Part shown: positions 34,420 to 41,547 of the stretch, piece after piece
How the letters are laid out: every line of letters starts with the position of its first letter
Numbering within the stretch: position 1 is the first letter of the stretch
Assembly: GCF_944327235.1 (NCBI RefSeq)
Contig: NZ_CALVHE010000015.1
Span: 1-41,547, forward strand
Reading direction: 5' to 3'
Length of the DNA stretch: 41,547 nucleotides
Source: an uncultured Desulfovibrio sp.
GTDB lineage: Bacteria; Desulfobacterota; Desulfovibrionia; Desulfovibrionales; Desulfovibrionaceae
Program-made: the position numbers and the translations under genes
Notes under the pieces: generated by a model
Told to the model about the DNA's origin: nothing
Database searches by the model: none
Seen by the model: the letters and a program-made list of their open reading frames with translations, nothing else

Positions 34420-35130
34420 GTGCTGCTGACCGGGATAGATCTGGCCAACATGGCCGCCGCCCTTGTGCCCATCCGCCGCCTGCTGCGGCAGTCGCAAGAC
34501 AAGTGCCTCAGGAACACCCTGATCGGGGCCCTGTTCTGTCGTCTGCTGCTGGAGATATGCTTCATGGCGGCGCATCATCTGCCGCAGCCTTTCCTTGAGC
34601 GCGTGCTCCACACCACCTTTTCACCGAACGGGATCACACTGGATGCGGCGATGGCCCTCAGTCCGTTGTGCATGTTCCTGAATTTCACCATCATCATCAC
34701 CGCATGGCGCTACCGCAAGGCGATCCCCTGGCGGAAACGGCCGACGCAGCGTGCGCTCCTGTTCGTGCTCTGGCTCTGCCCGCTGGAGATCCTGCCGGCG
34801 CTGTGCGTCCTGCTCCTGCCGATCACTCTTCCTGTGGGAGCTTTCGCGCTGCTCTCGCTGATCATCCAGGGCCTGTTAACACTATTCGTTGTCTGTTGGG
34901 GGGAAGGGGAACCCCTCGCTCTGCTGTCGATGTCCGTAAGGCTCCTGCGTCGCCTAACGGACACGGCCTGCGGCCGCCCGTTGGGTCGCTGCCGGCGCTG
35001 GAGGGGTTCCCCTCCCCCCCAGGCCCCCCATCCCTTCCCCAGCGCGCTTTTACCGGGGGAAGAATCAGGGACACGAGGTCCCCCCTCTATGGTAAGCGGA
35101 GCGTGTACGGTCGATGGGCTTATGCATTGA
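34420..35130 (+). CDS. array membrane protein 4, C-terminus replaced by a mobile element
   Basis: The start is GTG 34420 after GGGAGGAGA. The native part (150 codons, to 34869) is a four-helix paralogue of array protein 3: LLTGIDLANMAAALVPIRR, the CRLLLEICFMAAHH helix, TAWRYRKAIPWRKRP and CPLEILPAL. At 34870, exactly on a codon boundary, the frame enters the IS-like element and continues for 86 foreign codons (GLLTLFVVCWGEGEP onward) to a TGA at 35128-35130. The foreign tail is Arg/Pro-rich and not like the family. The protein is therefore either a chimera or non-functional. By comparison with gene 3, few native residues were lost. Confidence 0.75.
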   Translation: MLLTGIDLANMAAALVPIRRLLRQSQDKCLRNTLIGALFCRLLLEICFMAAHHLPQPFLERVLHTTFSPNGITLDAAMALSPLCMFLNFTIIITAWRYRKAIPWRKRPTQRALLFVLWLCPLEILPALCVLLLPITLPVGAFALLSLIIQGLLTLFVVCWGEGEPLALLSMSVRLLRRLTDTACGRPLGRCRRWRGSPPPQAPHPFPSALLPGEESGTRGPPSMVSGACTVDGLMH

Positions 35131-35160
35131 AATTATTTGTAAAATTAGTGTTAACAGGCT
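34870..35160. mobile_element. transposase-less IS-like element (MITE-like), second copy
   Basis: The left end is GGCCTGTTAACACTATTCG, the same as the left end at 3296. The right end, read inward on the minus strand, is AGCCTGTTAACACTAATTTT, matching the internal end at 3453. The sequence between matches 3296-3450 and, inverted, 3453-3600, with small differences. Flanks are CCAG and CTAG, close to but not an exact duplication. No transposase is present. It interrupts array gene 4. Confidence 0.75.
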
Positions 35161-35167
35161 CTAGGGC

Positions 35168-35309
35168 TTTGTCCGTTTGAAACGCTTTGCATTTCAAACC
35201 ATACGGCCTGTCGCTTCGTGGGAAAGACGCGGTCTTCCCGCTTGGTTCGGGCCGGGCGGCGCTGTGCTGTCGCCTCGCATCCAGCCTTTTTCCAAAAGCA
35301 AAACGCACC
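35168..35309 (+). repeat. dispersed ~145-bp palindromic repeat, copy 5 (near full)
   Basis: It starts GGGCTTTGTCCGTTTG just after the mobile element and contains TTTCAAACCATACGGCCTG, CTTCGTGGGAAAGACGCGG, GGGCCGGGCGGCGCTGTG and the end GCCTTTTTCCAAAAGCAAAA. It probably originally followed array gene 4 directly, as copy 4 follows gene 3. Confidence 0.82.
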
Positions 35310-35618
35310 AGCAGCGGCCATGAAGAGGAGAGTATTCCCGCAAACGCCGGATCATGGAAAAGGCTGCCTGTCCCCCTGTTCCCCCTGCGGGGCTGGTTGC
35401 CGGTCATGGCGGCATCTGGTATCTGGAGCGTTACCTGAAATGAGACAGGGAACGGTCGAACATGCGGCCAGCCAGCCTCCCGCTCGTGATCCTGCGCGGG
35501 ATGGGGCAGCCGACGACCTTCCCGCGGCATCTTGCCCAGCTGTGACCCGTCATTTGGACGGTCGTGGCGATACGCCCCGATGTGGGCGACAACGTGACGA
35601 CGCCGGAGGGCATGACCT
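35310..35618. other. 309-bp stretch with no recognisable gene
   Basis: Both strands lack a frame with a good ribosome site and protein-like composition. A GAGGAG at 35323 is not followed by a usable start. It could be the remnant of a further array unit whose gene has decayed, but no residual match was visible by eye. Confidence 0.4.
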
Positions 35619-35855
35619 GTGTACGCCATATTCCTGGGATTGATCCTGCTGTGCGGGATCGGCGTTCTCGCCGTGCGCTGGACATCCGGCAAAGCCGGCA
35701 TCATCAATATCGCCATCCGCTTCATCCTTGCGGCGGCCATCGGCGTTTTTCTGGGGTATGCGGCGCTGTGGCTCTGCCGCATCGTGGTGCTGGCCACGCT
35801 GCTGGGACTGGCAGCCTTTCTGCTGTCGCTCAAAAAACTGTTTGATCTGCGCTGA
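35619..35855 (+). CDS. small membrane protein (78 aa), unknown
   Basis: The start is GTG 35619, eight bases after GGAGGG (35605-35610). The 78-residue product has two or three hydrophobic segments: about 2-20, then a continuous apolar region 28-70 with a central Arg. It ends KKLFDLR, a cytoplasmic basic tail. It lies 42 bp upstream of the beta-propeller gene on the same strand, so the two are probably co-transcribed. It is not obviously related to the four-gene array, being shorter and without the YRK loop. Family not recognised. Confidence 0.65.
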   Translation: MYAIFLGLILLCGIGVLAVRWTSGKAGIINIAIRFILAAAIGVFLGYAALWLCRIVVLATLLGLAAFLLSLKKLFDLR

Positions 35856-35897
35856 AGCGGCGAAGCCGCCGCTTCCTGCCGCACGAAAGGAGTCGCC

Positions 35898-36863
35898 ATG
35901 CGGGTCTTGCTGGGCTGTGTCAACAGCGCCGTCTCTCTGGTTGGCTATGATGTGGAACAGCGGCGGGCCTTCTGGTACTGTCCGGGCAACGTGCTGCGCG
36001 TCTGCGGCGTCTGCCGTCACGACGGGGCGCTCTACGTCGCCTCGGACAGCATGTTGCAGCGGCTGGACGCGGAAGGGCTCACAGCCGTACGCCTGCCCGG
36101 CCCCCACGAGAACCTAGCCCACAGCGTCAAGCCGCTGGGCACTTCCCTGCTGGGCATCGCGGATACCGGCAATTCGCGCATCCTGCTGCACAGCGGCGGT
36201 CCGGCGAGCCTCACCCTCTCGCCGCTGGAAGGCTGGGGCGATGACCTGCCGCCGGACGCCATCCATCTCAACGACTTCGTGCCGTGGCGCGACGGCGTGC
36301 TGGCGTCGGCCTTCAACCATCAGCCCTTCGACCGCTGGAAGCGTTCCTCCCTTGCCTGGAAAAAGGAAGGCTGGGGCGTCATCTTCGCCATGCGCCGCCA
36401 TCAGGGGCACACGCTGACCCGCATCGTGGCCAGCGGCCTGAACTGCCCCCACTCGCTCTACGCGCATGAGGGAGACATCTACTGCTGTTCCTCGGCCAGC
36501 GGCGAATTCTTCCGCTTCCAGGAGGACGAGCACGGCCTGCTGCGCGAGGTGCGGCGCTGGAAGATCACGAGCAGCCACTTCCTGCGCGGCTGCCTGCGCC
36601 TGCCGGACGGCTGGCTGCTGGGCGGCTCCTCCCAGCGCCACCAGGCGGAAGGGGGCGGGCTCATGCTCTACCACCTTGCCGATGACGGCAGCGTGACGGA
36701 ACATCCGCTGGGCGGCCCCGGCGAGATCTACGACATCATCCCCTGGGACGACGACCTCATGCCCGGCATCTGCGACATGCTGCTGCGGCGACCGCTGCTG
36801 GAGCTGGAAGGCGAGTTCCCGCCCCGCTGCCGTCTGCCCCGCGATTACGGCGGGAAGAACTGA
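35898..36863 (+). CDS. probable beta-propeller protein, unknown function
   Basis: A 321-residue soluble protein from ATG 35898 (AAAGGAG upstream). Repeating short strands of the form (V/L)-x-G-(V/C)-x-R-x-D-G-x-L-Y-V-A, then [34 protein letters not shown] and [14 protein letters not shown], are spaced about 45-50 residues apart, as in NHL, SMP-30 or YncE-like propellers. No signal peptide is visible. Conserved-looking His (HLNDF, CPHS, SSHFLRG) and Asp residues could bind a metal or sugar, but this is speculation. A hairpin follows the stop. Confidence 0.65.
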   Translation: MRVLLGCVNSAVSLVGYDVEQRRAFWYCPGNVLRVCGVCRHDGALYVASDSMLQRLDAEGLTAVRLPGPHENLAHSVKPLGTSLLGIADTGNSRILLHSGGPASLTLSPLEGWGDDLPPDAIHLNDFVPWRDGVLASAFNHQPFDRWKRSSLAWKKEGWGVIFAMRRHQGHTLTRIVASGLNCPHSLYAHEGDIYCCSSASGEFFRFQEDEHGLLREVRRWKITSSHFLRGCLRLPDGWLLGGSSQRHQAEGGGLMLYHLADDGSVTEHPLGGPGEIYDIIPWDDDLMPGICDMLLRRPLLELEGEFPPRCRLPRDYGGKN

Positions 36864-36864
36864 A

Positions 36865-36900
36865 GGCCCGCGCAACGGCGGTCCATGCGGTTCGCGGGCC
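36865..36900 (+). terminator. hairpin between the propeller gene and the rpsL promoter
   Basis: GGCCCGCG (36865-36872) pairs perfectly with CGCGGGCC (36893-36900), directly after the stop codon. There is no U-tract; it may insulate the ribosomal promoter that starts eight bases later. Confidence 0.45.
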
Positions 36901-36907
36901 GCACCGC

Positions 36908-36936
36908 TTGACAGATCGGAACAAATTGCGTATGGT
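36908..36936 (+). promoter_or_regulatory. strong sigma70-type promoter of the str operon (rpsL-rpsG-fusA)
   Basis: Perfect TTGACA (36908-36913), a 17-bp spacer, TATGGT (36931-36936). The leader to rpsL is about 65 nt. Confidence 0.85.
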
Positions 36937-37005
36937 TCGCCGCTCTGGACGGTGTCGGCATGGTGCCCGCCGTCCCAACGTGGTCAAGAATATCTGGAGG
37001 AATCC

Positions 37006-37377
37006 ATGCCTACTATCAACCAGCTCATCCGCATCGAGCGGAAGGCGGTGGTGAAGCGCAAAAAGACCCCGGCCCTGCAGGCCTGCCCGCAGCGTCGCGG
37101 CGTGTGCACCCGCGTGTACACCACCACCCCGAAAAAGCCTAACTCGGCTCTGCGTAAGGTCGCCCGTGTGCGCCTGACCAACGGCATCGAAGTGACGGCT
37201 TACATCCCCGGTGAAGGTCACAACCTGCAGGAACACTCCGTGGTGCTCATCCGCGGCGGCCGCGTCAAGGACTTGCCCGGTGTGCGTTACCACATCGTCC
37301 GCGGTACCCTTGACACCTCCGGTGTGTCTGATCGCCGCAAGAGCCGTTCCAAGTACGGCGCCAAGCGTCCGAAGTAG
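37006..37377 (+). CDS. rpsL: 30S ribosomal protein S12
   Basis: A 123-residue S12, normal length, that shapes the decoding centre. ATG 37006 follows GGAGG. The highly conserved [20 protein letters not shown] segment keeps both Lys residues at 43 and 44, and [13 protein letters not shown] keeps the second drug-related Lys. The known streptomycin-resistance positions therefore carry the sensitive residues. It is the first gene of the str operon. Confidence 0.98.
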   Translation: MPTINQLIRIERKAVVKRKKTPALQACPQRRGVCTRVYTTTPKKPNSALRKVARVRLTNGIEVTAYIPGEGHNLQEHSVVLIRGGRVKDLPGVRYHIVRGTLDTSGVSDRRKSRSKYGAKRPK

Positions 37378-37450
37378 TTTTTTTGCGCACGGCGTACGTC
37401 ATGCAACGTTCGGCCGCGCCTGCGGCGCGCCGACGCTGCGGGGCTGGTGA

Positions 37451-37954
<504 letters not shown>

Positions 37955-37983
37955 TCCGCGCATCCGTAATCCACGTAGAGAGC

Positions 37984-38009
37984 ACACCGCGCCCGCAAGG
38001 GCGCGGTGT
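37984..38009 (+). promoter_or_regulatory. GCAA-tetraloop hairpin between rpsG and fusA
   Basis: ACACCGCGCCC (37984-37994) and GGGCGCGGTGT (37999-38009) form a perfect 11-bp stem closed by a GCAA (GNRA) tetraloop. No U-tract follows, so full termination is unlikely. It may set the ratio of fusA to ribosomal-protein mRNA or stabilise a processed end. Confidence 0.55.
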
Positions 38010-38054
38010 TGATTCACGCATCAAACAGCCATAATCCCCTCAGGGAGGAAGACC

Positions 38055-40133
38055 GTGTCCCGCACCGTAGCCGTAGACAAACAGCGCAATATCGGCATCA
38101 TGGCCCATATCGACGCCGGCAAGACCACCACTACCGAGCGTATCCTTTTCTATACCGGCGTGTCGCACAAAATCGGCGAGACCCACGACGGCGAATCCAC
38201 CATGGACTGGATGGAGCAGGAACAGGAGCGCGGCATCACCATCACCTCCGCCGCCACCACCTGCTTCTGGAAGGACTGCCGCATCAACATCATCGACACC
38301 CCCGGCCACGTGGACTTCACCATCGAAGTGGAGCGCTCCCTGCGCGTGCTGGACGGCGCCGTCTGCGTGTTCGACGCCGTGGCCGGCGTTGAGCCCCAGT
38401 CCGAGACCGTGTGGCGTCAGGCCGACCGCTACCATGTGCCCCGCATCTGCTTCGTGAACAAGATGGACCGCATCGGCGCCAACTTCTTCCGCTGCGTGGG
38501 CATGATCCACGACCGTCTGGGCGCCAAGGCCGTGCCGCTCCAGCTGCCCATCGGCGCTGAAGACAAGTTCGAAGGCGTGGTGGACCTCATCGAAGGCAAG
38601 GCCATCCGTTTCGACAAGTCTTCCAAGGGTGCGGAATTCTCCATCGAGGACGTGCCCGCCGACATGAAGGCCCTGTTCGACGAAAAGCGCCATGAGATGC
38701 TCGAAGCCGTGGCCGAAGAGGACGAGGCCCTGCTGGACAAGTACCTCGGCGGCGAAGAGCTGACCAAGGAAGAGATCATCTCCTGCGTGCGCAAGGCCAC
38801 CATCGCCCGGAACATCGTGCCGGTGCTCTGCGGCTCCGCCTTCCGCAACATGGGCGTGCAGCCCCTGCTGGACGCCGTGGTGGACTACCTGCCCTCGCCG
38901 GTGGACATCCCGCCCATGGTCGGCCACATCCCCGGCAAGGAAGACGAGACCGTCGATTGCCACTGCGACGACAAGGAGCCGCTGGCCGGTCTGGTCTTCA
39001 AGCTCTTCTCCGACCCCTTCATCGGCCATCTGTCCTTCTTCCGCATCTATTCCGGCTGCCTTGAGTCCGGCACGGGCGTCTACAACGCCAACACCGGCAA
39101 GAAGGAGCGCATCGGCCGCATCCTCAAGATGCACGCCAACAAGCGCGAAGACATCAAGTGGGCCGGCGCGGGCGACATCGTGGCCCTCGTGGGTCTGAAG
39201 AACGCCTCCACCGGCGACACCCTCTGCGACGAAAAGCGCGAGGTGATCCTCGAGTCCCTCAACATCCCCGAGCCGGTCATCGAGGTGGCCATCGAGCCCA
39301 AGACCAAGGCCGACCGCGACGCCCTGTCCGCCGCGCTCAACAAGCTGGCCAAGGAAGACCCCTCCTTCCGCGTCAAGGGTGACGAGGAGACCAACCAGAC
39401 CCTCATCGCCGGCATGGGCGAACTGCATCTGGAGATCATCGTCGACCGCCTGACCCGCGAATTCAACGTCAACGCCAACGTGGGCAAGCCGCAGGTGGCC
39501 TACCGCGAGACCATCTCCAAGAACGCCAAGGTGGACATGAAGCACGCCAAGCAGTCCGGTGGTCGCGGCCAGTACGGTCACTGCGTCATCGAGGTGGAGC
39601 CGAACCCGGGCAAGGGCTACGAGTTCATCAACTCCATCACCGGCGGCGTCATCCCCAAGGAATACATCCCGGCTATCGACAAGGGTATCCAGGATGCCAT
39701 GAAGTCCGGCGTCATGGCCGGCTTCCCCTGCGTGGACCTCAAGGTCAACCTGGTCTTTGGTAGCTACCACGAAGTGGACTCCTCCGAACAGGCCTTCTAC
39801 GTGGCCGGCTCCATGGCCATCAAGGAAGCCATGCGCCAGGCCGGTCCGGTGCTGCTCGAGCCCATCATGGACGTGGAAGTGGTGACGCCCGAAGAATACC
39901 TCGGTGACGTCATGGGCGACCTCAACGGCCGCCGCGGCCGCGTGCAGAGCATGGAAGCCCGTGCGGGCGGCGCGCAGAGCGTTCGCGCTCAGGTACCGCT
40001 GGCCTCCATGTTCGGTTACGCCACCGACCTGCGTTCCCGTACGCAGGGCCGCGCCACCTTCACCATGCAGTTCGATCACTACGAGCGCGTGCCGCAGGCC
40101 ATTGCCGACGAGATCCAGAAGAGCAAGAGCTAG
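38055..40133 (+). CDS. fusA: elongation factor G
   Basis: A 692-residue translational GTPase that drives translocation and, with RRF, ribosome recycling. The start is GTG 38055 after GGGAGGAA. The G1 motif is [11 protein letters not shown] (residues 17-27); RGITI (switch 1), DTPGHVDF (G3) and NKMDRIGA (G4) follow. Domains II-V are complete, with the domain IV signature [16 protein letters not shown] and the C-terminal [16 protein letters not shown]. The position after rpsL and rpsG is the classic str operon. A tuf gene does not follow; argJ does. Confidence 0.98.
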   Translation: MSRTVAVDKQRNIGIMAHIDAGKTTTTERILFYTGVSHKIGETHDGESTMDWMEQEQERGITITSAATTCFWKDCRINIIDTPGHVDFTIEVERSLRVLDGAVCVFDAVAGVEPQSETVWRQADRYHVPRICFVNKMDRIGANFFRCVGMIHDRLGAKAVPLQLPIGAEDKFEGVVDLIEGKAIRFDKSSKGAEFSIEDVPADMKALFDEKRHEMLEAVAEEDEALLDKYLGGEELTKEEIISCVRKATIARNIVPVLCGSAFRNMGVQPLLDAVVDYLPSPVDIPPMVGHIPGKEDETVDCHCDDKEPLAGLVFKLFSDPFIGHLSFFRIYSGCLESGTGVYNANTGKKERIGRILKMHANKREDIKWAGAGDIVALVGLKNASTGDTLCDEKREVILESLNIPEPVIEVAIEPKTKADRDALSAALNKLAKEDPSFRVKGDEETNQTLIAGMGELHLEIIVDRLTREFNVNANVGKPQVAYRETISKNAKVDMKHAKQSGGRGQYGHCVIEVEPNPGKGYEFINSITGGVIPKEYIPAIDKGIQDAMKSGVMAGFPCVDLKVNLVFGSYHEVDSSEQAFYVAGSMAIKEAMRQAGPVLLEPIMDVEVVTPEEYLGDVMGDLNGRRGRVQSMEARAGGAQSVRAQVPLASMFGYATDLRSRTQGRATFTMQFDHYERVPQAIADEIQKSKS

Positions 40134-40167
40134 CGCGACACCGCAAACATGATGCCTTATTGATCGT

Positions 40168-40210
40168 AAAGGGCGGGAATTGTGTCCGAAAGGGCGGAAT
40201 TCCCGCCTTT
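40168..40210 (+). terminator. intrinsic terminator after fusA
   Basis: AAAGGGCGGGAATT (40168-40181) pairs with AATTCCCGCCTTT (40198-40210) with one bulged G, followed by GTT. It separates the str operon from argJ. Confidence 0.7.
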
Positions 40211-40242
40211 GTTCCATGTGTCCATCTTCCACGGGGTCAATG

Positions 40243-41430
40243 ATGAAAAGCGATCTGCCTCAAGGGTTCCGCGCCGGCGCCGCCGCCGCAGGCTTCAAGA
40301 AACCCGGCCGTAACGATATCGGCCTTATCGTCTCCGATCGTCCGGCGGTCATGGCCGCCCTCTTTACCACCAATGCCTTCAAGGCCGCGCCGGTGCAGGT
40401 CGGGCAGGAGATCCTGGCCCGGTACGGCACGGCCCGCGCCGTGCTGGCCAACTCCGGTCAGGCCAATGCCTGCACCGGACGCGAAGGGCTTGAGAACTGT
40501 CGCGAGACGCAGCGGCTGGTAGCCGAAGCCGTGGGCGTGCAGCCGCACGAGATCGTGCCCCTGTCCACCGGCGTCATCGGTGCGCAGCTCAAGATGGATC
40601 TGTGGCGCGCCGCCGTGCCCGCGCTGGCCGAAAGCCTCGGCACGCAGGATGCCGAAGGCTTCACCCGCGCCTTCATGACCACGGACGCCTTCCCCAAGTT
40701 CGTGACCCGGCAGGTGCGTCTTTCCGGCGGAGAAGTGAAACTGGCGGGCATGGCCAAGGGCGCGGGCATGATCTGCCCCAACATGGCCACCATGCTCTCC
40801 GTGGTGCTCACCGACGCCGCCGTGGAGCGCGAAGCCTGGCAGGACATGTTCGCGCGCGCCGTAGCCAAGACCTTCAACCGCGTCACGGTGGACGGCGACA
40901 CCTCCACCAACGACACCGTGCTCGGCCTGGCCAATGGTGCCTCCGGCGTCTCCGCCGCAGCCGAGCAGGACGCCCGCCAGCTTGAAGACGCCCTGACCGA
41001 CGTACTGGGCCGCCTTGCCCACATGCTGGTCAAGGACGGCGAAGGGGCCACCAAGGTCATGCACATCAGCGTCTGCGGCGCGGCCAGCGATGCGGATGCC
41101 GAGCAGGTGGCGCGCACCGTGGCCCACTCCCAGCTCGTCAAGACCGCCATCTACGGGCAGGACGCCAACTGGGGCCGCATCGTGGCGGCCGTGGGCCGCA
41201 GCGGCGTGGCCATCGACCCCGACGCCGTGCGCCTGACCCTCTGCGGCATCGAGCGTTTCCGGGACGGTCAGCCCGTCAACGATCATCTGGAAGACCAGCT
41301 TGCCGAGCTGCTCAAGGGCAAGGACATCGAGGTGGGCATCGAGCTGGGCGACGGTCCCGGCGTGGCCGCCGTACATGCTTCCGACCTGAGCCACGATTAC
41401 GTCAGCCTGAACGCCGATTACCGTTCCTGA
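40243..41430 (+). CDS. argJ: glutamate N-acetyltransferase / amino-acid N-acetyltransferase
   Basis: A 395-residue enzyme that transfers the acetyl group of N-acetylornithine to glutamate in the arginine pathway; bifunctional members also use acetyl-CoA. There are two adjacent ATGs (40240 and 40243); the second is better spaced from GGGGT. The precursor self-cleaves before a Thr: KGAGMICPNMATML places that nucleophile at Thr183 (numbering from 40243). Other family segments are LANSGQANACTG, PLSTGVIGAQL, GDTSTNDTV and YGQDANWGRIVAAVG. It appears to be a single-gene unit after the fusA terminator; no arg gene is adjacent in the window. Confidence 0.96.
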   Translation: MKSDLPQGFRAGAAAAGFKKPGRNDIGLIVSDRPAVMAALFTTNAFKAAPVQVGQEILARYGTARAVLANSGQANACTGREGLENCRETQRLVAEAVGVQPHEIVPLSTGVIGAQLKMDLWRAAVPALAESLGTQDAEGFTRAFMTTDAFPKFVTRQVRLSGGEVKLAGMAKGAGMICPNMATMLSVVLTDAAVEREAWQDMFARAVAKTFNRVTVDGDTSTNDTVLGLANGASGVSAAAEQDARQLEDALTDVLGRLAHMLVKDGEGATKVMHISVCGAASDADAEQVARTVAHSQLVKTAIYGQDANWGRIVAAVGRSGVAIDPDAVRLTLCGIERFRDGQPVNDHLEDQLAELLKGKDIEVGIELGDGPGVAAVHASDLSHDYVSLNADYRS

Positions 41431-41460
41431 CCGGCGCTTGTTCCCACTGTCGCGGCTCAG

Positions 41461-41547
41461 GGCCTGTCAACACTAGGGTCAGGACTCATTATTTCCATAC
41501 GCTTCAAAAAAGAGTAGGTATGGAGACGGAGGTTACCATGTCTACTC
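41461..41547 (+). mobile_element. left end of an insertion sequence (IS5-superfamily-like)
   Basis: GGCCTGTCAACACTA (41461-41475) matches the MITE-like ends at 3296, 3453 and 34870 with one difference. A short leader and the start of a reading frame (41538) follow, as at the left end of an autonomous IS. The left flank is TCAG. The family assignment is inferred from the end sequence and the CTAA duplication of the related element at 3296; the right end lies outside the window. Confidence 0.55.
41538..41547 (+). CDS. probable transposase, first codons only
   Basis: ATG 41538 lies four bases after GGAGGT (41528-41533), 77 bp inside the IS end. Only three codons (Met-Ser-Thr) are visible. Transposase is inferred from position, not from sequence. 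Confidence 0.45.

Noticed and set aside
35218..35643. 141-codon plus-strand frame over the repeat and the gap
   Set aside because: Starts inside the dispersed repeat, has no ribosome site, and its composition (Arg/Ala/Pro/Ser/Cys) is that of out-of-frame GC-rich DNA.

Overview
The window is a GC-rich bacterial chromosome segment. It most likely comes from the Desulfovibrionaceae (a Desulfovibrio relative). The reasons are the high-GC codon use, the gene orders psd-pssA-leuA-leuC-leuD-leuB and rpsL-rpsG-fusA, and the character of the hypothetical proteins. The genus is inferred from memory of such gene orders, not from a search. The core is housekeeping. No tRNA, rRNA, CRISPR array or prophage was seen.

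Layout. 1-2405: two tandem GLUG-repeat lipoproteins, the first cut by the window edge. 2663-3295: an AMMECR1-domain protein whose stop codon abuts a transposase-less, IS-like element (3296-3675). 3908-8717 (minus strand): tyrS, an 83-residue hypothetical, a YkgJ-type cysteine-cluster protein, a ThiF-like E1 and a BPL_N-domain protein. 8756-15774 (plus): valS, an exported protein of unknown family, a frameshifted paralogue of it, and a methyl-accepting chemotaxis protein. 16192-25882 (minus): a DUF4190-like membrane protein, recD2, a TfoX C-terminal-domain protein, aroC, infA, lgt, moaC, two YdjM-like membrane proteins, a one-helix membrane protein and a small lipoprotein. 26060-32191 (plus): psd and pssA (phosphatidylethanolamine synthesis), then leuA, leuC, leuD and leuB (leucine synthesis). 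32690-35130: four tandem small membrane proteins of one unrecognised family. 35619-36863: a small membrane protein and a probable beta-propeller protein. 37006-41430: rpsL, rpsG, fusA and argJ. The window ends in the left end of an insertion sequence (41461 onward).

The most unusual signal lies between the genes. A dispersed, non-coding repeat of about 145 bp, built around two inverted repeats, occurs in five near-full copies (1068, 3750, 15888, 34257 and 35168) and at least four partial ones (23564, 32303, 33219 and 33742). One fragment is read as codons inside a YdjM-like gene. The repeat concentrates around the four-gene membrane-protein array, where repeat, shared leader and gene appear to have been duplicated as one unit.

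A second family has GGCCTGTTAACACTA terminal inverted repeats. It appears as a composite element with a CTAA target duplication (3296-3675), as a copy that replaces the C-terminus of the fourth array gene (34870-35160), and as the left end of a probable autonomous IS (41461). The array and its repeats look like an actively remodelled accessory island inside an otherwise conserved core.
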